NCBI RefSeq assembly: GCF_017301635.1
Contig: NZ_CP071091.1
Location: forward strand, 10,098,501-10,162,500
Direction of reading: 5' to 3'
DNA: 64,000 nucleotides
Origin: Myxococcus landrumus
GTDB taxonomy: Bacteria > Myxococcota > Myxococcia > Myxococcales > Myxococcaceae
The notes under the pieces were generated by a model that was not told the origin of the DNA, searched no databases, and was given only the letters and a program-made list of their open reading frames with translations. The translations under genes were made by a program, and so were the position numbers. Shown piece after piece: positions 16,259 to 24,738 of this stretch. The number at the start of each line of letters is the position of its first letter. The first letter of the stretch is position 1.

Positions 16259-17480
16259 TGTCCCCTTCGACGGACTGGGGCAGCTCCAGGTCCAGCACGG
16301 TGACCATCTCCGTCTTCAGCACGTCCGTGACACCCTTGAACGCGTCATGGAGCGCGCGCACCGAGGCCTTGTCCGCCGCCAGCGCGTCCTTCAGGTCCGC
16401 CTCCTCGATGTGGCCCAGCGCGGTTTCCACTCCGGCCAGGCGCTCCCGCATCTTCTGCACGAGCGGCTCGGCGCCGGAGGCCACGAGCAGGTCGTCGAAG
16501 CCCGTGCCGGAGTAGCCCTCGCCGCAGCCCTCCGCGAGCAGGCGGAAGCCCTTGAGGTTGGCGCGGAGGTTGGCCTTCGAGCGGTGGGCGAACTGCGACT
16601 CCAGATGCTCGGGGCAGGACTCCGTCGAGCACTCGCGCAGCCCCAGCGGCCGCGCCAGCTTCAGGTCCTTGCCCTCGCGCTCGAAGTAGAACATCGCGTC
16701 GCTCACGGAGTTGAGCGCGGCCTGGTTCGTGGGGAACACGCGGTTGCCGGAGCCCGCCGTCTCCAGCGTCTGGAGGAAGTTGTCCTGGTCCGCCGCCCAC
16801 GCCTTCACGAGCTGCGCGGCCCGCTGGCTCACGTCCTTGGCCACCACCGCCGCATAGGCGCGCTTGCGAGCGGCCCGCTCATCCGCGGACAGCGCCGCCC
16901 ACGTCCCCTGCGCGACGATGGGCGAGGTGCCCTGGCACGCCGTCGACGCGTCCTCGTGGAAGAGGAGATATTCCAGGGCATACAGCCCACGCCGGCTCAC
17001 CAGCGAGGTGGCGAAGCTCTCCGCCTCGTAGCTCTTGCTGACGATCTGCTCCTCGACGGTGCAGCGGCTCACCAGCGGCCACGAGTAGACGTTGTCGCGA
17101 ATCTCCGCGCCTCCCGCCGCGCTGCGCGGTGCCGCGGGGCCCACCTGCATGACTTCCGCCACCTGCCACACATCCATGGCCTCGTGGAACGCCGCGCGCG
17201 CCTGCGCTTGATTCGCGGCATCGGGCTGGCTCGCGTACCGGCTCACCGCCTCCGACAGCGCGACGCTCACCGTCTGGAACTGGCGCGCTGTCTTCTCCAC
17301 GCAGGCGCCCGTCGCCTTCAGCAGCGCCACCCGAGCCGTGTCCGTGGGGCTGGGCTCGCTGGGGCCCGGGGTCTCCTTCTTTTCGGACCCCTTGCAGCCC
17401 GAGATGAGGGCCAGGGCGGCGAGGAGCAGGAACGCGCGGGGGCGGCGCGAGGCGAAGGGGCTCGGCGTCAGGTGGTCCAT
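16251..17480 (-). CDS. Imelysin-family (iron-regulated, IcmP-like) lipoprotein
   Basis: 409 residues with lipobox LALISGC, so a lipid-anchored envelope protein. The imelysin fold is seen in the repeated helical blocks: VWQVAEVMQVGPA, RGLYALEYLLFHED and the C-terminal TGFDDLLVASG. The family motif GxHxxE appears here as G-L-Y-A-L-E, with Tyr in place of His. Imelysins are iron-regulated periplasmic proteins thought to bind iron or act with TonB receptors. A Fur box lies 29 bases before the start, and the gene leads the HTTM operon. Confidence 0.85.
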   Translation of the reverse strand: MDHLTPSPFASRRPRAFLLLAALALISGCKGSEKKETPGPSEPSPTDTARVALLKATGACVEKTARQFQTVSVALSEAVSRYASQPDAANQAQARAAFHEAMDVWQVAEVMQVGPAAPRSAAGGAEIRDNVYSWPLVSRCTVEEQIVSKSYEAESFATSLVSRRGLYALEYLLFHEDASTACQGTSPIVAQGTWAALSADERAARKRAYAAVVAKDVSQRAAQLVKAWAADQDNFLQTLETAGSGNRVFPTNQAALNSVSDAMFYFEREGKDLKLARPLGLRECSTESCPEHLESQFAHRSKANLRANLKGFRLLAEGCGEGYSGTGFDDLLVASGAEPLVQKMRERLAGVETALGHIEEADLKDALAADKASVRALHDAFKGVTDVLKTEMVTVLDLELPQSVEGDND

Positions 17481-17508
17481 GGGCGCTTCTTACCCATGAA
17501 GTTGCCAA

Positions 17509-17523
17509 TGACAATCAATTTCA
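17509..17523 (-). promoter_or_regulatory. Fur box upstream of the imelysin gene
   Basis: TGACAATCAATTTCA matches the 7-1-7 Fur consensus TGATAATNATTATCA at 11 of 14 positions. It lies 29 bases from the imelysin ATG, in unusually AT-rich sequence. It indicates iron repression of the imelysin-HTTM operon. Confidence 0.65.
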
Positions 17524-17612
17524 AAGTATTTGGGGCGGGTTGCAGTCTACCCAGGAGTTGCCGTCTTGACAAGCTAGGGAGTCCTGGCTTAGGCAGCCCC
17601 ATCTTTCGATTT

Positions 17613-17627
17613 TGATAACGATTATCG
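17613..17627 (+). promoter_or_regulatory. Fur box upstream of the delta-60 lipoprotein gene
   Basis: TGATAACGATTATCG matches the 7-1-7 Fur consensus at 12 of 14 positions and contains the perfect palindrome GATAACGATTATC without its central mismatch pair. It lies 42 bases before the ATG at 17669 and should repress this gene, and probably the receptor gene behind it, when iron is plentiful. Confidence 0.72.
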
Positions 17628-17668
17628 CTAGCAGGTTACAGAGCGTTTCCCAGGGAGAGGGGTTCACG

Positions 17669-19108
17669 ATGTCGAGCAGGATGGATCAGGGCCGGTCGTT
17701 CGCGGGCGTGGCGGTCCTCACGTTGGCGCTGGCGTTTCTGGGCAGCGCGTGTGGCGACGACGACCCGAAGGAGCCGCAGCAGACGCCGGACGCGGGGCAG
17801 CCTGATGCGGGTCAGCCTGACTCTGGCCCCACCGTGGTCGACAGCGACGTGGCGCTGGCCCGCTTCAACGAGAACGGCACGCTGGACACGACGTTCGGCG
17901 CCAGCGGCACCACGCGCGTGGACCTGAGCACGGTGGCCGGTGGCACGCGTGACTCCGTCTGGGGCCTGGCCGCGGACAGCAGCAACCGCCTGGTGGTCTT
18001 CGGCGCCCGCCGCGGTGAGGGTGACCGCGTGGACGCGGACCGCTTCGTGCTGCGGCTCACGGCGGACGGTGCCCGTGACACGGCGTTCGCCACCGACGGC
18101 GTGCACTCGCTCAACATCAGCAACCTGAGCGACGGCGCGCGCAACGGCATCGTGGACCGCAACGGCAAGATTGTCGCGTCCGGTTACACCAGCCAGCCGA
18201 CGGGCGTGGGCACGCAGGCCGCCAACCGCATCGTCCTGGTGCGCCTGGATGACGCGGGCAAGCCGGACAACACGTTCGGTTGGAAGGGCGTGGTGAACGC
18301 GGCGCCGTTCCTGGGGCAGAGCGAGTCCAACCCCGAGTGGGGCATGGCCGAGGCGTACGCGGTGGACCAGTTCTCCGACGGCAGCTACGTGACGACGGGC
18401 TACGGACGGAGCGCGTCCTCGGGCACGGTGGACGTGGTGAACTTCAAGTTCTCCGCCACGGGTGTGCGCGACGTGAACTGGGGCATGAACGGCGTGGCGC
18501 TGCTGGACCTCATCAACGACCAGGACCGCGGTCGCAACCTGATTGTCCTGAACGACGACCGCGTGTGCACGGTGGGCAGCGTGACGCCGTCGGCGGGCAA
18601 GGTCACCGCCATGGTGTTCATGCTGGACAAGAACGGCCTCCGCGACACGACGTTCGCGGCGGAGGGCTACAAGTCGTACGACTTCGAGCGTCCGGAGCAG
18701 GCGTTCTTCGGCGTGGCGAAGTCGAAGGATGGCAAGTGGGTGGCCGCCGCGGGTTACCGCGCGGGTGGCAACCAGGATGACGACAGCGTGCTCGCCATCA
18801 TCCCGGTGGGCGGCACGGGGACCGAGTTCGCCAAGGCGGTGCCCATCTCCGAGACGGAGAATGACCGCTTCTGGGCCGTGGCCTTCGACGCGTCCAACCG
18901 CGTCTACGCGGCGGGCTACGTCACCGAGGGCGGCGACAACCGCATGGTGATTGCGCGCTACAACACGGACGGCACGCTGGACACCACGTTCGGCACGGGC
19001 GGCGTCGTCAAGCACAACTTCGTCGTCGGCAAGGTCGAGGAGGCCGCGCGCGGCATCGTCGTCCAGGCCAACGGCAAGGTCGTCGTGGCGGGCACGGCCG
19101 ACAAGTAG
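17669..19108 (+). CDS. Delta-60 repeat lipoprotein
   Basis: 479 residues. ATG at 17669 follows AGGGAGAGGG and begins a lipoprotein signal (lipobox FLGSAC). An Asp/Pro/Gln-rich linker comes next, then about six delta-60 repeats, each with the pattern R-x-N/D-x-x-G-x-x-D-x-T-F-G. Clear examples are FNENGTLDTTFG, LDDAGKPDNTFG and YNTDGTLDTTFG. Such repeats form a beta-propeller-like surface domain. Position between a Fur box and a TonB receptor suggests a surface or periplasmic partner in iron acquisition; this is inference. Confidence 0.85.
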   Translation: MSSRMDQGRSFAGVAVLTLALAFLGSACGDDDPKEPQQTPDAGQPDAGQPDSGPTVVDSDVALARFNENGTLDTTFGASGTTRVDLSTVAGGTRDSVWGLAADSSNRLVVFGARRGEGDRVDADRFVLRLTADGARDTAFATDGVHSLNISNLSDGARNGIVDRNGKIVASGYTSQPTGVGTQAANRIVLVRLDDAGKPDNTFGWKGVVNAAPFLGQSESNPEWGMAEAYAVDQFSDGSYVTTGYGRSASSGTVDVVNFKFSATGVRDVNWGMNGVALLDLINDQDRGRNLIVLNDDRVCTVGSVTPSAGKVTAMVFMLDKNGLRDTTFAAEGYKSYDFERPEQAFFGVAKSKDGKWVAAAGYRAGGNQDDDSVLAIIPVGGTGTEFAKAVPISETENDRFWAVAFDASNRVYAAGYVTEGGDNRMVIARYNTDGTLDTTFGTGGVVKHNFVVGKVEEAARGIVVQANGKVVVAGTADK

Positions 19109-19137
19109 TCGTCGCGGGTTCGTAGTAGGTAGTGCCC

Positions 19138-19182
19138 GAGCCGGAGCGGAGGGTTCTCTCGAGGACCCGTCCCCTCCGGCTC
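19138..19182 (+). terminator. Hairpin between delta-60 and receptor genes
   Basis: GAGCCGGAG (19138-19146) pairs with CTCCGGCTC (19174-19182), with extra inner pairing. No T-run follows, so it may attenuate rather than stop transcription into the receptor gene. Confidence 0.4.
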
Positions 19183-19235
19183 GTGGCGTCTGATGCAGTG
19201 CCGCCGCACCACCGAGACAAGGGCGTACTTCGCTG

Positions 19236-21677
19236 ATGGCATGGCTCAAGGACAGGTCGAGGCGGGCACGGAGCTCTCTGGCTCCGATGCTCATGTGGGG
19301 ATTGGCTTCATCCGCGGCTGCCCAGACCGTGCCGCCCGAGGAGGGCGCCGCTCCGGTGATGCCTGTCGAGAGGGGCACGACCGGACAGGTGGACCCAGCC
19401 GCGATCTCGGCTCCCGCTGTCGAGCCCCAGCCCTCGGCAGAGGTCCCCACTCCGGCACCGGCGGCGGAGACCGCGACGGTGGCCACTCCGGAGACACCCG
19501 CGACGCCCGGTGACGCGCCGACGGTGGAGCGCGCCGAGGGCGAGGCCCCCGCGCCGACGGTGGAAGTGGTGCCCGAGGCGGAGTCGAAGAAGTTCGAGAG
19601 CGTCGTGGTGGGGACCTCGGAGACGCGCACGAGCGGCTCGGTCCACATCCTCAAGCCCGCCCAGATGGAGCGCTACGAGAAGGACGACCCCAGCGCCGTG
19701 CTGATGAGCGTGCCGGGCGTCTATGCGCGCGGCGAGGACGGCTTCGGGTTGCGGCCCAACGTGGGCCTTCGCGGCGTCAATCCGGACCGCAGCAAGAAGG
19801 TCACCCTGATGGAGGACGGCGTCCTCTTCGGCCCGGCGCCGTACTCCGCGCCGGCGGCCTACTTCTTCCCGCTCATCACCCGGATGCAGTCGGTGCGCGT
19901 GCTCAAGGGCCCGTCGGCCATCCAGCACGGCCCGCAGACGGTGGCGGGCTCGGTGGAGTTCATCACCCGGGACATCCCCGCGTCCGAGTCCGCGTGGCTG
20001 GACATCGCCGGCGGCGGCTACCTGTACGGCAAGGCGCACGGCGTCTTCGGCGCGAGCACCGAGCGCGCGGGCTTCCTGGTGGAAGGCATCCACCTGCGCA
20101 GCAACGGCTTCAAGGAGCTGGACGGAGGCGGCACCACGGGCTTCCGTCGCAACGAGTGGATGGCCAAGGGGCGCTATCGCCTGGTGCCCGAGGGCGCCGT
20201 TCGCCAGACGCTCAACCTCAAGCTGGGCTACTCCGACGAGCTCTCCAACGAGACGTACCTGGGCCTGTCGGACGAGGACTTCCGCGCGAACCCGCTGCGC
20301 CGCTATGCCGCCAGCGCGCTGGACCAGATGAAGTGGCACCGCACCCAGGTGGCGGTCAGCCACGTGCTGGAGTCCGGCTCGCTGGCCATCACCACGACGG
20401 CCTACCGCAACGACTTCGCGCGCGTGTGGCGCAAGGTGAATCGCTTCGGCGGCGCCACCATCGCCAACGTGCTGGCCGACCCGACGAGCGCGCGCAACGC
20501 CATCTACTACGGCGTGCTCACCGGGCAGCTCGACACGTCGTCCACCCAGGACACGTTGTTCATCGGCCCCAATGACCGCACCTTCGTCTCCCAGGGCGTC
20601 CAGAGCGTCGCGCGGTGGAACACCACCACCGGGCCGGTGAGCCACAGCATCGAAGTGGGCGCGCGCTTCCATTTCGACAGCATCGACCGGAAGCACTCCG
20701 AGGACGCCTACCGCATGATGGGCGGCGAGCTGGTCCGCGCCGGTGAGCCCACCGTCACCACCGCGAGCAACGAGGACTCCACCCACGCCGTCTCGCTGCA
20801 TGTGACGGACGCCATCGCCTGGGGCCCGGTCGTCCTGACGCCGGGACTGCGCCTGGAGGTCATCCGCTCGCGCTCGTATGACCGGCTCAAGGGCACGGAC
20901 AAGAGTGGCGCCCTGGAGGTGCTGATGCCCGGCATGGGCGCCTATGGCGCGGTGACGCCCAACTTGGGCTTCTTCGCGGGGGCGTATCGCGGCTTCTCGC
21001 CACCGTCGCCGGGCCAGCCGGACTCGGTGAAGCCGGAGAAGAGCATCAACTACGAAGGCGGCGCCCGCTGGACGCGCCGGGGCGAGCGCTTCGAGGTCGT
21101 CGGCTTCTTCAACGACTACACGAACCTCACCGCCATCTGCACCTTCTCCGGGGGCTGCGTGGACGAGGACCTGGACCGGCAGACGGACGCCGGACGGGCT
21201 CAAATCTACGGACTGGAAGTCTTCGCGGAGAAGACGTTCCGGCCCGGCGGGGGCATGACGTTCCCGCTCTCGGCCTCGTACACGCTCACGAGCACCGAGC
21301 TGCTGAACGACTTCCGCTCGGCGGACCCGCAGTTCGGCGCGGTGAAGGCTGGAGATGAGCTGCCGTACGTGCCTCGCCACCAGGTCTACGCCTCGGCGGG
21401 CGTGGAAGGTGCGCTGGGCGGCGTGTTCGTCAGCGCGCTCTACGTCGACAGCATGCGCGAGAAGGCCGGGCAGGGTGAGGCCGCTCCAGGAGAGCGGACG
21501 GACTCGCTGCTGACCTTCGATGTCAACGCGAACTGGAACTTCACGCGTTGGGGACAGCTCTACCTGAGCGCTCGCAACGTGCTGGACGCGGAGGACATCG
21601 TCTCGCGGCGTCCCTACGGTGCTCGCCCGAATGCGCCGCGCACGGTGATTCTGGGCTTCAAGCTCGCGCACAACTGA
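19236..21677 (+). CDS. TonB-dependent outer membrane receptor, FecA-like
   Basis: 813 residues: signal peptide (to about residue 29), an unusual Ala/Pro/Glu/Thr-rich stretch (about 30-115), a TonB-box-like ESVVVGT, the plug domain and a 22-strand barrel. The plug has FGLRPNVGLRGVNPDRS, VRVLKGPSAIQHGP and TVAGSVEFITRD, the FecA/ferric-citrate and catecholate receptor pattern. The C-terminal strand ends RTVILGFKLAHN. It takes up a ferric chelate using TonB energy. The upstream Fur box and flanking imelysin support iron uptake; the exact siderophore is not predictable. Confidence 0.92.
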   Translation: MAWLKDRSRRARSSLAPMLMWGLASSAAAQTVPPEEGAAPVMPVERGTTGQVDPAAISAPAVEPQPSAEVPTPAPAAETATVATPETPATPGDAPTVERAEGEAPAPTVEVVPEAESKKFESVVVGTSETRTSGSVHILKPAQMERYEKDDPSAVLMSVPGVYARGEDGFGLRPNVGLRGVNPDRSKKVTLMEDGVLFGPAPYSAPAAYFFPLITRMQSVRVLKGPSAIQHGPQTVAGSVEFITRDIPASESAWLDIAGGGYLYGKAHGVFGASTERAGFLVEGIHLRSNGFKELDGGGTTGFRRNEWMAKGRYRLVPEGAVRQTLNLKLGYSDELSNETYLGLSDEDFRANPLRRYAASALDQMKWHRTQVAVSHVLESGSLAITTTAYRNDFARVWRKVNRFGGATIANVLADPTSARNAIYYGVLTGQLDTSSTQDTLFIGPNDRTFVSQGVQSVARWNTTTGPVSHSIEVGARFHFDSIDRKHSEDAYRMMGGELVRAGEPTVTTASNEDSTHAVSLHVTDAIAWGPVVLTPGLRLEVIRSRSYDRLKGTDKSGALEVLMPGMGAYGAVTPNLGFFAGAYRGFSPPSPGQPDSVKPEKSINYEGGARWTRRGERFEVVGFFNDYTNLTAICTFSGGCVDEDLDRQTDAGRAQIYGLEVFAEKTFRPGGGMTFPLSASYTLTSTELLNDFRSADPQFGAVKAGDELPYVPRHQVYASAGVEGALGGVFVSALYVDSMREKAGQGEAAPGERTDSLLTFDVNANWNFTRWGQLYLSARNVLDAEDIVSRRPYGARPNAPRTVILGFKLAHN

Positions 21678-21730
21678 GTGGCGAGAACCCGCGCGCCCTG
21701 GCTTCCGCTGCCAGGGCGTGCCGTGGAGGC

Positions 21731-22171
21731 TCAGAGGTAGAAGCGGTCCGTCACGCCCGCGGTGCGCTGGAGGATGGCGCTCCAGCCCAGCCACAGCTCG
21801 ATGCCGCTGCGAGCCGTCTCCGACTCGGCCCCCAGCGCGCCGAGCGAGCCCGTGCAGCCGGCCAGCGTGCACAGGCCCGACTCCTTCAGGTGCTCCAGCA
21901 GCGCGCGCAGCGTGGGCATGCCGCGCGACTCGAAGCGCTCGGAGATGTCGTCGCGGCCCTTGAAGTCCGGCTCGTCCAGCGAGCCCTTCAGGAACCGCTC
22001 GAGTGCCCACCAGAAGAGGTACACCTCCGCGCGCCGCCCAGACGCGGTCGCCGCGGCGGCGATGGACAGTCCCTGGTGGACCCGGTCGTAGTCTCCGCTG
22101 TGCAGGAAGACGACCACCTTGGGCGATGCGGGCGCGCTCACGCGGGGCCTCATACCGTCCAGCAGCCGCAT
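21731..22171 (-). CDS. DsrE-family protein
   Basis: 146 residues from ATG at 22171; ATG at 22153 would give 140 and neither has a strong ribosome site. The fold signature is SPKVVVFLHSGDYDRVHQGLSIA at the start, typical of DsrE/DsrF-like small sulfur-relay or peroxiredoxin-like proteins. A single conserved region LCTLAGCTGSLGALG with two cysteines lies near residue 110. It stands alone, facing away from the mevalonate operon. The cellular role is unknown; sulfur transfer is a family-based guess. Confidence 0.7.
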   Translation of the reverse strand: MRLLDGMRPRVSAPASPKVVVFLHSGDYDRVHQGLSIAAAATASGRRAEVYLFWWALERFLKGSLDEPDFKGRDDISERFESRGMPTLRALLEHLKESGLCTLAGCTGSLGALGAESETARSGIELWLGWSAILQRTAGVTDRFYL

Positions 22172-22305
22172 CCGTCCATTGGCGTCCCGCAGCGAACCGC
22201 TCGGGGTCCTTTGGCTTGCGCCTCTCCCCTGGCGCTTGCTAGGAAACCCGCGCCCCTTCAAGCACTTACAGGACTTGAGGGTTTTCGGGACGGACCGGCT
22301 CAGAC

Positions 22306-23364
22306 ATGGTCGAGGACACCACAGCACGGCGGAAAGACGCTCACCTCGACCTGTGCGCCAAGGGCGAGGTGGAGCCCGTCGAGAACAGCACCCTGCTGGA
22401 GCACGTGCATCTGGTCCATTGCGCCATGCCGGAGATGGCCGTGGAGGACGTGGACCTCTCCACGCCGTTCCTGGGCAAGCGGCTGCGCTACCCGTTGCTC
22501 GTCACCGGAATGACGGGAGGCACCGAGCGGGCAGGCGCGGTCAATCGTGACCTCGCCCTGCTCGCCGAGCGCCACGGCCTGGCCTTTGGTGTGGGCAGCC
22601 AGCGCGCCATGGCGGAGGACGCGGCGAGGGCGGTGACGTTCCAGGTGCGACAGGTGGCCCCCACGGTGGCGCTGCTGGGGAACATCGGGATGTACCAGGC
22701 GGTGGGGCTGGGCGTGGACGGGGTGCGGCGGCTGATGGATGCGATTGGCGCGGATGGAATCGCGCTGCACCTCAACGCCGGGCAGGAATTGACCCAGCCG
22801 GAAGGCGACCGGGACTTCCGAGGCGGTTACGAGGTGGTGCGGGCGTTGGTGGGAGCGCTGGGCGAGCGGCTCTTGGTGAAGGAGACCGGGTGTGGCATTG
22901 GCCCGGAGGTGGCTCGGCGGCTGGTGGAGCTGGGGGTGCGCAACCTGGATGTTTCGGGGTTGGGTGGCACTTCGTGGGTTCGCGTGGAACAGCTTCGGGC
23001 CTCGGGCGTACAAGCCAAGGTGGGGGCGGAGTTCAGTGCGTGGGGGATTCCCACGGCGGCGGCGGTGGCGACGGTGCGCGCGGCGGTGGGGGCGCAGGTC
23101 CGACTGGTGGGCAGTGGTGGGATTCGCACGGGGCTGGAGGTGGCGAAGGTGCTGGCGCTGGGTGCGGACCTGGCGGGCATGGCGCTTCCCCTGTTCCGGG
23201 CGCAGCAGGAGGGCGGGGTGGAGGGAGCGGAGCGCGCCTTGGAGGTCATCCTCACGGGGCTGCGGCATGCGCTGGTGCTGACGGGGAGCAGGAGCTGCGC
23301 CGAGCTTCGGCGGCGGCCTCGGGTGGTGGGTGGGGTCTTGAAGGATTGGATGGCGGCGCTGTAG
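22306..23364 (+). CDS. fni: Isopentenyl-diphosphate delta-isomerase, type 2 (FMN-dependent)
   Basis: 352 residues, full length. Family blocks are RRKDAHLDLC at the start, LLVTGMTGGTERAG, FGVGSQRAMAED, LHLNAGQELTQPEGDRDF and LDVSGLGGTSWVRVE (with the SGxGGT FMN/substrate loop), and VGSGGIRTGLEVAKVLALGAD. The enzyme interconverts IPP and DMAPP using reduced FMN and Mg2+. First gene of the mevalonate operon; mvaA follows after 40 bases. With the four genes behind it, it completes isoprenoid-unit synthesis from HMG-CoA. Confidence 0.95.
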   Translation: MVEDTTARRKDAHLDLCAKGEVEPVENSTLLEHVHLVHCAMPEMAVEDVDLSTPFLGKRLRYPLLVTGMTGGTERAGAVNRDLALLAERHGLAFGVGSQRAMAEDAARAVTFQVRQVAPTVALLGNIGMYQAVGLGVDGVRRLMDAIGADGIALHLNAGQELTQPEGDRDFRGGYEVVRALVGALGERLLVKETGCGIGPEVARRLVELGVRNLDVSGLGGTSWVRVEQLRASGVQAKVGAEFSAWGIPTAAAVATVRAAVGAQVRLVGSGGIRTGLEVAKVLALGADLAGMALPLFRAQQEGGVEGAERALEVILTGLRHALVLTGSRSCAELRRRPRVVGGVLKDWMAAL

Positions 23365-23404
23365 TGCGGGTGCTCGCCGACGCGGGAAAGAAGGAAGACT
23401 CAAT

Positions 23405-24733
23405 ATGTCTGAGACGGTGACGTCCCGGCTCGCCGGGTTCCACAAGCTGCCGATGGACGAGCGCCTCGCGCAGCTCGCCCGCATGTTCCGGCTGTCGCCC
23501 GGTGACTTGGAGCAGCTGCGTGGGACCGAGGCCCTGCAGCCGGTGCTGGCCAACCAGATGATTGAGAACGCGGTGGGGACCTTCTCCCTGCCGCTGGGCC
23601 TGGGGCTCAATCTCCAGGTCAACGGGCGCGACTACCTGGTCCCCATGGCGGTGGAGGAGCCGTCCGTGGTGGCCGCGGTGTCGTTCGCCGCGAAAATCGT
23701 CCGCGAGGCCGGTGGCTTCATCGCCGAGGCCGACGAGTCGATGATGATTGGCCAGATCCAGGTCACCCGGTACGGCGACCCGACCGAGGCCTCGGAGAAG
23801 ATTCTCGCGCACAAGGAGCAGCTCCTCGCGCTCGCCAACAGCTTCCACCCGGCCATGGTGGCCCGTGGCGGTGGCGCCAAGGACGTGGAGGTTCGCGTCC
23901 TGCCGGCCCCCGAGGGACCGCGCGGCGAGCCCCTGCTCGTTGTCCACATCCTCATCGACACGCAGGAGGCGATGGGGGCCAACCTCATCAACACCGTGGC
24001 GGAGGGCGTGGCGCCGCTGGTGGAGCAGATCACCGGTGGCAAGGTGTACCTGCGCATCCTCTCCAACCTGGCGGACCGCCGGCTGTCGCGCGCGACGTGC
24101 CGCATCCCGTTGTCGCTCCTGGCGGACTTCGAGATGCCAGGTGAGGTCATCGCTGAGGGCATCGCGCAGGCGAGCCGCTTCGCGGAGGCGGACCCGTACC
24201 GCGCGGCCACGCACAACAAGGGCGTGATGAACGGCATCGACTCGGTGGCCATCGCCACCGGGCAGGACTGGCGCGCCATCGAAGCGGGGGCGCACGCGTT
24301 CGCCTGCCGCGGCGGCCAGTACCGTCCGCTGTCGACGTGGTACCTGGAGGAAGGGCACCTGGTGGGCCGCATCGAGCTGCCCATGGCGCTGGGCATGGTG
24401 GGTGGGCCCATCAAGGTGCACCCGGGCGTGCAGCTGGCGCTCAAGCTCGTGCGCGCGACGAGCGTGCGGGAGCTGTCCATGGTGTTCGCGGCGGTGGGCC
24501 TGGCGCAGAACTTCGCGGCGCTCCGGGCGCTGGGGAGCATCGGCATCCAGAAGGGCCACATGGCGCTGCACGCGCGCTGCGTGGCGGTGACGGCGGGCGC
24601 GCGCGGGGACTGGGTGGAGAAGCTGGCGGACCTGCTGGTGAAGGCGGGGCACGTGAAGGTGGAGAAGGCGCGGGAGATTCTCGCCAGCCTGTCCGCCGAG
24701 GACGCCGCGGCAGCCACGGGTACGACTCTCTGA
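23405..24733 (+). CDS. mvaA: Hydroxymethylglutaryl-CoA reductase, class II
   Basis: 442 residues, typical for bacterial class II HMG-CoA reductase. It contains the substrate-binding ENAVGTFSLPLGL motif, VAAVSFAAKIVREAGGF, DTQEAMGANLINTVAEGV (catalytic Asp region), ATHNKGVMNGID (catalytic Lys) and a C-terminal helical part with the catalytic His expected near QKGHMALHAR. It reduces HMG-CoA to mevalonate; class II enzymes can be NAD(P)H-dependent in either direction. Here the operon context argues for biosynthesis. AAGGAAG precedes the ATG. Confidence 0.95.
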   Translation: MSETVTSRLAGFHKLPMDERLAQLARMFRLSPGDLEQLRGTEALQPVLANQMIENAVGTFSLPLGLGLNLQVNGRDYLVPMAVEEPSVVAAVSFAAKIVREAGGFIAEADESMMIGQIQVTRYGDPTEASEKILAHKEQLLALANSFHPAMVARGGGAKDVEVRVLPAPEGPRGEPLLVVHILIDTQEAMGANLINTVAEGVAPLVEQITGGKVYLRILSNLADRRLSRATCRIPLSLLADFEMPGEVIAEGIAQASRFAEADPYRAATHNKGVMNGIDSVAIATGQDWRAIEAGAHAFACRGGQYRPLSTWYLEEGHLVGRIELPMALGMVGGPIKVHPGVQLALKLVRATSVRELSMVFAAVGLAQNFAALRALGSIGIQKGHMALHARCVAVTAGARGDWVEKLADLLVKAGHVKVEKAREILASLSAEDAAAATGTTL

Positions 24734-24738
24734 GCGCC

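Noticed and set aside
17636..22010. Minus-strand open frames of 672 and 900 codons opposite the delta-60 and TonB receptor genes
   Set aside because: No recognisable domains; composition matches the complement of the coding strand genes.
22172..22305. Sigma-54-like TGGCGC...TTGCT before fni
   Set aside because: The GG to GC spacing is wrong (5 rather than 10 bases).
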